Part shown: positions 1 to 6,928 of the stretch, piece after piece
How positions within the stretch are numbered: the stretch's first letter is position 1
Layout of the letters: every line of letters starts with the position of its first letter
Assembly: GCA_030619435.1 (NCBI GenBank)
Contig: JAUXBI010000016.1
Location: 1-12,542 of the forward strand
Length of the DNA stretch: 12,542 bases
From: Syntrophaceae bacterium
GTDB taxonomy: Bacteria; Desulfobacterota; Syntrophia; Syntrophales; UBA2210
Direction: 5' to 3'
Notes under the pieces: generated by a model
The model's input: only the letters and a program-made list of their open reading frames with translations
What the model was told of the DNA's origin: nothing
Databases searched by the model: none
Program-made: the position numbers and the translations under genes

Positions 1-596
1 AAACACATTTTGAGAATGAAGATGTGATCAAAAACCACTTGGAAAACGAGGGACGGGTTATTATGGCTTCGTGGCACCAGAGGTTTTTTGCGGGATTCTA
101 TTTTCCCAAAAGATTCAAAAGGCCCATCAGCATTATGATTTCCCAGAGTAGAGACGGTGACTTTGCCGCCAATATTGCTAAGAGGCTCGGAGGAATACCA
201 GTGCGGGGATCAAGCTCCCGGGGAGGCAGAAAGGCTTTAAGGGAAATGATTGATGCGATCATTAAGAACCAGATTGCCGGCCATATTGTGGACGGCCCGA
301 CAGGGCCTCCCCATGTCATAAAAGCAGGTCTCATATCTCTGGCACAGCGGTCGGGAGCCGCAATCTGTCCCTCCTATGCTTTCTATGAGAACGCTTGGAT
401 ATTTAACAGCTGGGATCGATTCATGGTTCCCAAGCCGTTCAGCAGAATTGTCATCCGTTTCGGCGCCCTTGAGTTTATTCCTGAAAACATTGATGCTGAA
501 GAATTCGAAAGGATTCGCATTCATATCGAGCAGAAGATGGTAGCAGAATATGGAAGGGGAGATCGGTCCGTGACATTTTCCCGCAGTTCTATATAA
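1..596 (+). CDS. DUF374 / lysophospholipid acyltransferase family protein, 5' partial
   Basis: The reading frame is open to the left edge (first full codon at base 3), so the true start and the N-terminal membrane anchor lie outside the window. About 197 residues are visible; DUF374 proteins are usually somewhat over 200. The visible part holds the family core: a WHQRFF block, then SQSRDGD about 25 residues on, then RGSSSRGG and the VDGPTGPPHVIKAG block. In DUF374/LPLAT proteins the WH and the SRDGD aspartate correspond to the HxxxxD-type acyl-transfer centre, and the VDGPxGP segment binds substrate. The expected role is transfer of an acyl chain to a lipid or lipid A-like acceptor at the inner membrane; the acceptor is unknown. 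A GTG at 24 could be called as a start, but it would cut off the family's N-terminus. The end overlaps the convergent exporter gene by 8 bases. Confidence 0.85.
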   Translation, partial: THFENEDVIKNHLENEGRVIMASWHQRFFAGFYFPKRFKRPISIMISQSRDGDFAANIAKRLGGIPVRGSSSRGGRKALREMIDAIIKNQIAGHIVDGPTGPPHVIKAGLISLAQRSGAAICPSYAFYENAWIFNSWDRFMVPKPFSRIVIRFGALEFIPENIDAEEFERIRIHIEQKMVAEYGRGDRSVTFSRSSI

Positions 597-1221
597 AATA
601 TCTTATTCCCGATACTCCAAAATATATACCGAAAAAGATAAGCATAACGGCACAGATGGCGATAATTCCCCGATATATTCTATCGCTTATATGCTTCCTC
701 CCCCGTGAGACAAACAGCGATACGGCGCTGTACCACAGCAGATCGGCCAGTATATGTCCCGTAAAAAAGACCGCCACGCCGATGAATCCCAATTTCATCG
801 AAATGATGACATAACCCAGACCAATTGTTGCCCACCATATTATCCAGTAGGGGTTTGCCAGACTCGTTAGAATACCCGCTATTACAGGACCGCCCCAGGC
901 GCTTTTCCCGCTTGAAAGATCAAGACTGAGTTGTCTTATATCTTTCAGCATATCAAAAGATATCCAGAGCAGAACAGCGCCTCCCGCTATCCCGACAACT
1001 CCGAGCAATCCAGGGTTATTGATCAAATCCGCAAACCCCAGGGTAAGAAGTACAAGCAACGATATTTCGAGAACAGCATGGCCGAGGACTATCAAGGGGC
1101 CGGCAATAAAACCTCTTTTTGTGCTTTCACTGATGGTTACAGTTAGCACCGGTCCGGGCATCATCGCACCCGACAAGGCGATGATAAAAGATGATATGAA
1201 TATGACTGTCAGCTGCTCCAA
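589..1221 (-). CDS. LysE/RhtB family amino-acid exporter-like membrane protein
   Basis: This 210-residue protein is almost entirely hydrophobic, with about six predicted membrane segments, the usual size and topology of the LysE/RhtB/CadD superfamily. The N-terminal signature is present (SGAMMPGPVLTVTISES, with the PGP at residues 22-24), as is the central TSLANPYWIIWW segment that matches the family's NP motif. Members export amino acids or other small solutes across the inner membrane; the substrate cannot be deduced here. The start is TTG at 1219-1221. An in-frame TGA lies two codons upstream, so no longer frame is possible, and a GGAG lies about 12 bases before it. It is convergent with and overlaps the acyltransferase by 8 bases, and is divergent from the PLD-like gene. 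I see no clear promoter of its own. Confidence 0.88.
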   Translation of the reverse strand: MEQLTVIFISSFIIALSGAMMPGPVLTVTISESTKRGFIAGPLIVLGHAVLEISLLVLLTLGFADLINNPGLLGVVGIAGGAVLLWISFDMLKDIRQLSLDLSSGKSAWGGPVIAGILTSLANPYWIIWWATIGLGYVIISMKLGFIGVAVFFTGHILADLLWYSAVSLFVSRGRKHISDRIYRGIIAICAVMLIFFGIYFGVSGIRYFI

Positions 1222-1245
1222 GTTTCAGTTTTTCTCCGGATATTT

Positions 1246-1274
1246 TTGACTTAACGGCTCAGATTATGTAGTAT
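1246..1274 (+). promoter_or_regulatory. sigma70-type promoter for the PLD/LpoA-like operon
   Basis: TTGACT (1246-1251, 5/6 match) is followed by a 17-base spacer and TAGTAT (1269-1274, 4/6 match). Transcription would begin near 1281, giving a leader of about 20 bases that carries a GGAGG at 1286-1290. This favours translation from the ATG at 1303 over the ATG at 1291, which directly abuts the GGAGG. It is predicted from sequence only. Confidence 0.55.
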
Positions 1275-1302
1275 CACTCACCCGTGGAGGATGCCAGATA
1301 AA

Positions 1303-1896
1303 ATGAACAAAAGACCCGCAGATATTCGCGTTTTCAGCATTATATCAGCCCTGCTTTTATGCGTGTTCCTGTGGGCGGGACCATGCCCGCTGCGGGCCGT
1401 TACGACGCCGGATATTCATTCGCCGGAAGACAGCCGCGTGAGCCTACTAGAAGACAGGGAATATTTTCCCGCATTCATGAAGGCGATCCACAACGCTAAG
1501 GCTGAGATTGTCATGTCGTTCTTTCTATTCAAAACAAATGGGTACCGCAAGAGCTACACGGACAGGCTTCTCGCCGAGCTCGTCCGCGCGGCTGAACGGG
1601 GGGTAAAGATAAGAATTATTCTTGAGGAAGGAGCCGGCACAAGAGATTCCCAGGTCGATAAAAACAACAGGGAGACAGCCGCAAGACTGGAGGGAAAGGG
1701 TATCGATGTACGTTTTGATTCTCCACACACCACTACCCACACGAAGGTAGCCGTAATCGACAGAAAATATATATTCTTGGGAAGTCACAATCTGACAAAC
1801 TCCGCGCTCAAATATAATCATGAGCTGTCTGTTTTTATTGATTCCCCATCAATGGCAATGGAAACACTGAAATATATTAATTCCCTGTACAAATGA
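1303..1896 (+). CDS. Secreted phospholipase D-like protein (single HKD motif)
   Basis: The protein has about 197 residues. It begins with basic residues and a long hydrophobic run (roughly residues 11-32), consistent with a Sec signal peptide and periplasmic or extracellular location. One PLD motif is present: H146-x-K148-x4-D153-x6-G160-S161-x-N163 (HTKVAVID then GSHNL). Single-motif PLD proteins of this size (the Nuc endonuclease type) act as dimers that cut phosphodiester bonds; the substrate may be nucleic acid or phospholipid. The upstream half (roughly residues 60-115) fits the first beta strands and helix of the PLD fold. An ATG at 1291 is also in frame, but it touches the GGAGG directly, so 1303 is preferred. 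The stop is 4 bases before the next gene, which implies co-transcription with the LpoA-like lipoprotein. Confidence 0.85.
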   Translation: MNKRPADIRVFSIISALLLCVFLWAGPCPLRAVTTPDIHSPEDSRVSLLEDREYFPAFMKAIHNAKAEIVMSFFLFKTNGYRKSYTDRLLAELVRAAERGVKIRIILEEGAGTRDSQVDKNNRETAARLEGKGIDVRFDSPHTTTHTKVAVIDRKYIFLGSHNLTNSALKYNHELSVFIDSPSMAMETLKYINSLYK

Positions 1897-1900
1897 GAAT

Positions 1901-3814
1901 ATGATGAGAAAACCACAAAAGATATTATGCGCCCTGTATGCCGCGCTGATGCTGTTCGCCATCGGATGCGCCGGCGTGCCCATTCAAAGGGAAAGTTCCC
2001 GGATCGTCTTCGAAGGCATGTCTGAAGAGGTAATCCAGACATTCGACAGCGCCTATGAGGCGTTCAGAGAAAAACGTTTTGACAGAGCGATAGCCCTCTA
2101 CAAAAGCATACTTGAACGCTTTCCATCAGGCAGAGCGGCATATTTGTCTCATCTAAAGAGTGGGGAGGTATTCATCGCCCGCGAGGAATACGACAGGGCC
2201 ATTGAGGAGCTGAAGCTCATTCCCGATGGATTTGAGGAGGACCCCATCCATGCGGAGGCCCGTTGCATGCTCGCGCTTTCTTATTTACGACTGGGCATGA
2301 ATGAAACCTCGGAAGACATCTGCAAAGAACTCCTCAGTAGAAAAGTTCCCTCTTACCTGAAACCAGAAATAGAATCACTGATGGGTGACACCCTTCTAGA
2401 ATCAGGTAGAAACAGGGCGGCATTCGACTGGTATATGGAATCACTGAAGAGCAAACCGGGTACAAAACTTAAAAAGTCCGTAAAAAAGAAAATTGAAGAC
2501 ATTATTGCTGATGGACTGTCACTCGATCAACTCCAAGAAATGAAAAAGGATTACTGGTGGGGATACCCCTCGGGGTATCTTCTTTACGCGCTCGCCGTTG
2601 CATCTTGCGATATCAGGAACTTTGAAAAAGCGGATGAATATCTGAATAGGTTTCTCTCCGGCCACAAGGAACATCCCCTGTTCGAAAAGGGAGAGACCCT
2701 GCACCGGAGAATTGCCTCCATGAAGCTGGTAAACCACTATGCGATTGGGTGCGTTCTTCCCCTCACCGGGAAACATGCCACCTATGGAAACCGGGTGCTT
2801 GATGCCGTTATTCTCGCCTCCGGCATATTTAACCTAGAGCACGACAGTCCCATACAACTCTTCATAGAAGACTCGAAGTGTGATCCCGATACGACCAGGG
2901 AAGCGGTAAGAAGGCTGGCTGGTGAACATCATGTTATCGGTATAATAGGTCCACTCGGAAGTGCAGCAGCCCTTGAAGCCGCCAAAGAGGCTCAAGAGCT
3001 GGGCGTCCCCATAATAACCCTGACCCAGAAGAAAGATATTACCGAGACAGGCGATTATGTTTTTCGAGATTTTCTTACCGGCGATATGCAGGTAAAAGCG
3101 CTTGTTACATATTCCATCGATAACCTCGGCATAAAAAATTTCGCCATCTTATATCCTGATGATAATTATGGAAGAAAGATGATGAATCTGTTCTGGGATG
3201 AGGTACTCTGGCAAGGCGGACAGATACGCGGGGTGGAATCATACAGCAGTAAGCATACCGACTTTGGCAAGGAAATAAAGGCATTAACCGGGTTAAACTT
3301 ATCCGGAAAAGACAAAATATCAGGAGAAAAACCGATTCCGATCGTGAATTTTGACGCGCTCTTTATACCGGATTCCTATTCCACCGTAAACATGATAGCC
3401 CCCCAGTTGGCCTTCTACGATGTCATCGGCGTGCAGCTCCTTGGAACAAGTATCTGGAATTCTCAGGATCTCCTGAAAAAGGAGAGCAAGTATCTTGAGG
3501 GGGCGATTTTTACTGATTGTTTTTCCATGGACAGTGCCTGCCCGAAGGTCAGGAATTTTATAGATCGTTTTTATGTCGCATGCGGCAGGGAACCGGACAA
3601 TATGGAAGCGCTCGCATACGACGCGACAAAAATAATGGCAGATCTGATAACAGAAGATTATGTAGAAACCAGAGATGATCTGAAAGACAGTCTCTTATGC
3701 CTCGAGGACTATCCCGGTATAACAGGAGTGACTTCATTTTCCGGGACAGGAGACGCGGGAAAACCCCTCTATATGTTCACGGTGATGGATGGTAAAATTG
3801 TTCAAATAAGATAG
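1901..3814 (+). CDS. LpoA-like lipoprotein: TPR region plus type 1 periplasmic-binding domain
   Basis: This 637-residue protein starts with a lipoprotein signal: basic start, hydrophobic core, then FAIGC with the lipidated cysteine at 23. Residues about 44-200 are helical TPR-like repeats (AYEAFREKRFDRAIALYKSIL is one, cut to its core in AFREKRFDRAIALYK). From about residue 278 to the end is a Leu/Ile/Val-binding-type (Peripla_BP_6) fold, opening with IGCVLPLTGKHATYGN and containing IGIIGPLGSAAAL. This order resembles LpoA, the outer-membrane lipoprotein that activates penicillin-binding protein PBP1A. In this bacterial group such proteins are commonly annotated as penicillin-binding protein activators. 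An ABC-transporter binding protein is the alternative, but no permease or ATPase gene is nearby and the TPR region argues against it. A second ATG follows at 1904. The upstream SD is weak, suggesting coupling to the PLD-like gene. Confidence 0.85.
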   Translation: MMRKPQKILCALYAALMLFAIGCAGVPIQRESSRIVFEGMSEEVIQTFDSAYEAFREKRFDRAIALYKSILERFPSGRAAYLSHLKSGEVFIAREEYDRAIEELKLIPDGFEEDPIHAEARCMLALSYLRLGMNETSEDICKELLSRKVPSYLKPEIESLMGDTLLESGRNRAAFDWYMESLKSKPGTKLKKSVKKKIEDIIADGLSLDQLQEMKKDYWWGYPSGYLLYALAVASCDIRNFEKADEYLNRFLSGHKEHPLFEKGETLHRRIASMKLVNHYAIGCVLPLTGKHATYGNRVLDAVILASGIFNLEHDSPIQLFIEDSKCDPDTTREAVRRLAGEHHVIGIIGPLGSAAALEAAKEAQELGVPIITLTQKKDITETGDYVFRDFLTGDMQVKALVTYSIDNLGIKNFAILYPDDNYGRKMMNLFWDEVLWQGGQIRGVESYSSKHTDFGKEIKALTGLNLSGKDKISGEKPIPIVNFDALFIPDSYSTVNMIAPQLAFYDVIGVQLLGTSIWNSQDLLKKESKYLEGAIFTDCFSMDSACPKVRNFIDRFYVACGREPDNMEALAYDATKIMADLITEDYVETRDDLKDSLLCLEDYPGITGVTSFSGTGDAGKPLYMFTVMDGKIVQIR

Positions 3815-3822
3815 TTTTATTT

Positions 3823-3840
3823 GTAACCGTTCGCGGTTAC
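3823..3840. terminator. Hairpin between convergent genes, likely bidirectional terminator
   Basis: GTAACCG (3823-3829), loop TTCG, CGGTTAC (3834-3840) form a perfect 7-bp stem with a UUCG tetraloop. It fits exactly between the stop of the LpoA-like gene (3814) and the stop of the cupin gene (3843). On the + strand it is followed by ATTTATT, only weakly U-rich; the minus-strand side is A-rich, so termination in that direction is less certain. Confidence 0.6.
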
Positions 3841-3842
3841 AT

Positions 3843-4178
3843 TTATTCCACGCCCGTCGGTATAAGACACATAAAGCGAAACACATCCTCACTTTTATTT
3901 ATCAGACAGTGTTCCTCTCCAGACGGAATGAAAATGGTAACCCCCTCCCCCACAGGAGCTTCATCTCCGAAATTGTTTCTGGCCATGGCATTTCCCTTCA
4001 GCACAAATATCTCATGTTCCCACGGATGGTCGTGCAGGGGACTGGATGCTCCCGGTTCCAGCTCAAATATCCTCATGATAAAATTAGGGGCACCTTCCCG
4101 TTCTCCTATGACAACTCTTTTTTTGACACCCTGCATCATTTCAACCGCTTCTACATCTTCATAATGATGGATAATCAC
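3843..4178 (-). CDS. Small single-domain cupin protein
   Basis: The protein has 111 residues and is one cupin barrel. Motif 1 reads G43-x5-H49-x-H51 followed by PWEHEIFVLKG; the position that usually holds the metal-binding Glu aligns with H55, with E54 and E56 on either side. Motif 2 is a perfect G79-x5-P85-x-G87-x2-H90-x3-N94. A bound divalent metal is therefore expected. Such stand-alone cupins include small-molecule isomerases, dioxygenases and sensors; the reaction cannot be named. The start is GTG at 4176-4178, behind a G-rich SD (GAGGGGGG). A nearby ATG is out of frame. It lies 48 bases after the cytidylate-kinase-like gene on the same strand and probably shares its transcript. Confidence 0.85.
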   Translation of the reverse strand: MIIHHYEDVEAVEMMQGVKKRVVIGEREGAPNFIMRIFELEPGASSPLHDHPWEHEIFVLKGNAMARNNFGDEAPVGEGVTIFIPSGEEHCLINKSEDVFRFMCLIPTGVE

Positions 4179-4226
4179 GATACATTCCCCCCTCTTTTCG
4201 AATCGTGCTCTGGTTCGACAGTCTGT

Positions 4227-4934
4227 CTATTCATCGGTTTTGCGTCTGGAAAAAGTTTTTTTGAATTTCAACGCCGATTTTATCACACCGATAATGTTTT
4301 CCACTCCCAGAAATTCCGTATTTATAATGAGATCGTAATTGATGGGGTCTTCTATATTCACCTTGAAATACCTTCTTAGCGAGTCCCTGCGCTCCGCTTC
4401 CTTCAAAACGATCCGCTGTTTTGCATCTTCTTCTGTAATATTAAACTCCTGTACCATATGGCGGACCTTCGTCTCCATGGGCGCAATGAACCTTACCCTG
4501 AGTGTCTCGTCGGGGGGAAGAATCAGGTTGGCGCCCCTGCCGATAATGATGGCACCCCCTTGCTCCCCTGCGGCACCTATGACTTTTGTCAGGTGGTATA
4601 CATATTTATCTGTCAGGAGGAAACGCGTCGCTTTCAGATACACTATCCAGTTATCCAGTACATTGCGTGTCTTCTCATCCAAATGCGAAACAACCTTCTC
4701 GCTCATCTGGACGCTTTCTGCCACTTCATGTATGATTTTGGAATCTATGATATCAAGCTTCAATTCCTTAGAGAGTCGCTGAACCAGCTCATTTACAATG
4801 CTTCCCGGTTGTCTCGAGATGGTTATGACAGGCAAAGGGGCTTCCTTGCTGTCCTTTCTCCTCTCTTTCGATATCTCCCACTTTTTTATCTGCTTTTCAA
4901 CAATGCGCTTGGTTTCCGTATTTTCTATAACCAT
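4227..4934 (-). CDS. Cytidylate kinase-like family protein
   Basis: The protein has 235 residues. After a charged N-terminal extension of about 32 residues it shows the Cytidylate_kin2-type fold: VITISRQPGS at about 36-45, LDIIDSKIIHEVA at about 60-72, IIIGRGANLIL at about 129-139, an arginine-rich ERRDSLRRYF lid segment, and a C-terminal NYDLIINT strand. Family members are nucleoside-monophosphate-kinase-like P-loop proteins, mostly without a proven substrate. The usual glycine-rich ISRxxGSGG loop is here ISRQPGSIVNE, lacking the second glycine pair, so ATP binding may be altered. The true housekeeping cmk is a different, better conserved protein. The start ATG is preceded by GGGAGG at a good distance. 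The promoter at 4992-5019 drives this gene and probably the cupin. Confidence 0.82.
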   Translation of the reverse strand: MVIENTETKRIVEKQIKKWEISKERRKDSKEAPLPVITISRQPGSIVNELVQRLSKELKLDIIDSKIIHEVAESVQMSEKVVSHLDEKTRNVLDNWIVYLKATRFLLTDKYVYHLTKVIGAAGEQGGAIIIGRGANLILPPDETLRVRFIAPMETKVRHMVQEFNITEEDAKQRIVLKEAERRDSLRRYFKVNIEDPINYDLIINTEFLGVENIIGVIKSALKFKKTFSRRKTDE

Positions 4935-4984
4935 GTTAGCCTCCCTTCCATATTCGATTTTGAGCCTGAAGGCATATGCTCCCT

Positions 4985-5002
4985 CACCATCATTATATGG
5001 TG
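4985..5002. promoter_or_regulatory. Inverted repeat over the -10 box, possible operator
   Basis: CACCAT (4985-4990) and ATGGTG (4997-5002) form a perfect 6-bp inverted repeat separated by 6 bases. The repeat contains the TATAAT of the kinase/cupin promoter. A dimeric repressor could bind here, or the match could be chance. No adjacent regulator gene is visible. Confidence 0.3.
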
Positions 5003-5019
5003 TAGCAAATTTATTACAA
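4992..5019 (-). promoter_or_regulatory. Promoter of the cytidylate kinase-like/cupin operon
   Basis: Read on the minus strand, TTGTAA (5014-5019, 4/6) is followed by 16 bases and a perfect TATAAT (4992-4997). Transcription would begin about 50 bases upstream of the ATG at 4934. A second possible pair, TTGACA (5032-5037) with TAATAA (5011-5016) at a 15-base spacing, lies just upstream and overlaps the stop codon of the preceding gene. Prediction only. Confidence 0.5.
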
Positions 5020-5033
5020 TATACGAAAGTCTG

Positions 5034-5981
5034 TCAACACTTTTCCGACCCGGTAAAACCCCGCCACAATGTAAGCAAACGTACCGCGACTATCGCTATC
5101 ACCAGACGCGGAATCCATAGCCAGAACAGGCCTATGCCAAAGGGAAGAAACAGTACCGGATCTTCAATCACAGCATGATTGATGCCGATGGAGAGATGAA
5201 GTCTCTCCAGCTCTTCATCAGTAAGATTGCCTCTCTTTGCTTCTTCGACGATTACCGCCCCGCCATAGGCCAATCCGAACATAATTGCAGTTATCCAGAG
5301 AATACCGACTTTCCGGCTCAATCCCATAATCTTTAAAACGGGAGAGATAAACCTGACAATATGATTTATCCAGCCGAATATCTTGAGTATTTCCACCATC
5401 GTCAACACAAACATAATGATGAAAAATATCTTTATGGTCAGGGTCCACATCACATGATACCATTGACTGAGCATATCAGTGAACGTTTGACCGGAATGCA
5501 ATACAGCCGTTGCGACTCCGGCAGCGCTCTGTCCGGTTGTATTTATGAAGGGCGCTATGACAAGCACAGTAATAACAGCGAAAACAATACGGAAAAGAGT
5601 GGCTTTTAGAATCCCCATGCCTGATTTCCTCTGGACTATACCTTCGAGGATCAGATTGTGCGCTATGAGGAGAAAGACCGCTATCAAGGTCATCTGCCCT
5701 GCGTTGAGAGGAAGAACCGCCATGGAAGCAATCCCACCATATATACCGGTCAGGGCCCCCATAAGCAGCGGCAATGCGGCAATTCCCGGAAGGCTCAAAA
5801 ATCTCATAACCGGCTGGATCACAAAATCAACCTGCTCCATCCATCCGCTCCACGCGAGAAGCGCGGTCAAAAAAGACACCGGAAGGATTATCTCTATCAT
5901 CCAGACAAAGCCCTCCCATCCCTTGCTGATTCCTCTGGCAAGGCCTTCTTTAAGTTTCCCGTTGTTTGTCTTGTAATTCAT
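5034..5981 (-). CDS. Nucleoside-recognition (Gate) domain membrane protein
   Basis: The protein has 315 residues and about eight hydrophobic membrane segments in two similar halves (about residues 22-145 and 175-305). Each half has a polar motif within a membrane-associated stretch: AHNLILEG at about 106-113 and NHAVIEDP at about 268-275. This matches the Gate/nucleoside-recognition domain found in nucleoside transporters, FeoB C-terminal regions and spore-maturation proteins SpmA/B. Free-standing homologues are often labelled iron or nucleoside transporters without proof; the substrate is unknown. The ATG at 5979-5981 has no good SD. It begins 24 bases after the purU stop, so it is probably co-transcribed and translated by coupling with purU. 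The stop overlaps a TTGACA sequence upstream of the next gene. Confidence 0.82.
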   Translation of the reverse strand: MNYKTNNGKLKEGLARGISKGWEGFVWMIEIILPVSFLTALLAWSGWMEQVDFVIQPVMRFLSLPGIAALPLLMGALTGIYGGIASMAVLPLNAGQMTLIAVFLLIAHNLILEGIVQRKSGMGILKATLFRIVFAVITVLVIAPFINTTGQSAAGVATAVLHSGQTFTDMLSQWYHVMWTLTIKIFFIIMFVLTMVEILKIFGWINHIVRFISPVLKIMGLSRKVGILWITAIMFGLAYGGAVIVEEAKRGNLTDEELERLHLSIGINHAVIEDPVLFLPFGIGLFWLWIPRLVIAIVAVRLLTLWRGFTGSEKC

Positions 5982-6005
5982 GGAATGAGATTCTTTATCT
6001 GAGGA

Positions 6006-6863
6006 TCAATCGAAGATGATGGTCTTTGAGCCGTAAACCAGTATCCGGTGTTCCAGATGAAGCCTGACCGCCTTCGCAAGAACGGCTCTCTCCAGATCTT
6101 TCCCTTTGAGTTTCATATTGTCTACCGAATCCTTGTGCGTGATCTTTATAACATCCTGCGCAATTATAGGCCCTTCGTCCAGCGTTTCCGTAACGTAATG
6201 GCTGGTGGCACCGACAATCTTCACTCCCCTGTCATACGCCTGCTGGTAAGGATCGCCACCCGCAAAGGCCGGTAGAAATGAGTGATGTATATTGATTATC
6301 CTGCCATGATACCTGCCTACAAACTCACTGCTTAATATCTGCATGTAACGAGCCAGGACTATCAGGTCTATCCCCTTTTTTTCCAATTCGGCAATTGTTT
6401 TCTTTTCCTGCTCTATCTTGTTTTCCGGAGTAATCGGATAATGTCTGTAGGCAAGACCAAAATGATCGGCCAGCGGTTTCATATCGAGATGATTGCTTAT
6501 TACGAGGGGTATCTCCGCCCTGAATTCCCCCATCTGGTGTCTCAATATGAGATCGTGAAAACAGTAGACATGTCTGGAAACAAATATTGCCATCTTCGGC
6601 ATATAATCGGAGAAATGGATATTCCATCTCATTCCAAACTTATTGGCAAGGGGTAAGATCGCGTCCTCCAGCTCGTCGCGGGCAATGGTAAATCCCTCCA
6701 TATCCCATTCCACCCGCATGAACAGCATATTTTCAGGTTGAACCGAATACTGGGCGGCATCCAGTATATTGCCATTGTGCTCTGAAATAAAGTTGGATAT
6801 CCCCGCCACGATCCCCTTTTGATCGGGGCAGGACAGCAACAATATGGCCGTTGTTTTTTCCAT
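6006..6863 (-). CDS. purU: Formyltetrahydrofolate deformylase PurU
   Basis: PurU hydrolyses 10-formyl-tetrahydrofolate to formate and tetrahydrofolate in the cytoplasm, balancing the one-carbon pool and supplying formate. The protein has 285 residues, full length for the family. Residues 1 to about 85 are an ACT regulatory domain (LLLSCPDQKGIVAGISNFI). Residues about 90-265 are a formyltransferase-type domain with ARYMQIL, NIHHSFLPAF (191-200) and the VTETLDEGPIIAQD segment. The catalytic triad of the glycinamide-ribonucleotide-transformylase fold maps to N191, H193 and D229, with the same 38-residue Asn-Asp spacing as in E. coli PurN. The ACT domain and the HHSFLP version of the motif separate it from PurN and Fmt. 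AAGGAG (6873-6878) precedes the ATG. It is first in a two-gene operon with the Gate-domain protein. Confidence 0.96.
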   Translation of the reverse strand: MEKTTAILLLSCPDQKGIVAGISNFISEHNGNILDAAQYSVQPENMLFMRVEWDMEGFTIARDELEDAILPLANKFGMRWNIHFSDYMPKMAIFVSRHVYCFHDLILRHQMGEFRAEIPLVISNHLDMKPLADHFGLAYRHYPITPENKIEQEKKTIAELEKKGIDLIVLARYMQILSSEFVGRYHGRIINIHHSFLPAFAGGDPYQQAYDRGVKIVGATSHYVTETLDEGPIIAQDVIKITHKDSVDNMKLKGKDLERAVLAKAVRLHLEHRILVYGSKTIIFD

Positions 6864-6894
6864 GATCTATAACTCCTTCTTGAAAGATTCTGTC

Positions 6895-6922
6895 CATATA
6901 TGAAAATGGCCATTCAAGTCAA
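6895..6922 (-). promoter_or_regulatory. Promoter of purU
   Basis: On the minus strand TTGACT (6917-6922, 5/6) lies 16 bases from TATATG (6895-6900, 4/6). The predicted start of transcription is about 25 bases before the ATG, leaving room only for the AAGGAG site. Prediction only. Confidence 0.45.
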
Positions 6923-6928
6923 GAAAGA

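Noticed and set aside
1291..1302. ATG at 1291 as start of the PLD-like protein
   Set aside because: The GGAGG directly abuts it, and the predicted transcript start near 1281 leaves too little leader; ATG at 1303 fits better, though not proven.
5032..5037. TTGACA on the minus strand as main -35 box of the kinase gene
   Set aside because: Only a suboptimal TAATAA at 15 bases pairs with it, whereas TTGTAA-16-TATAAT just downstream fits better; kept only as an alternative.
4458..5120. 220-codon open frame on the plus strand
   Set aside because: Antisense to the cytidylate-kinase-like gene and crossing its promoter; no recognisable motif.
5545..5976. 143-codon open frame on the plus strand
   Set aside because: Antisense to the Gate-domain membrane protein gene; the translation is an Ile/Pro/Arg-rich mirror of membrane codons.
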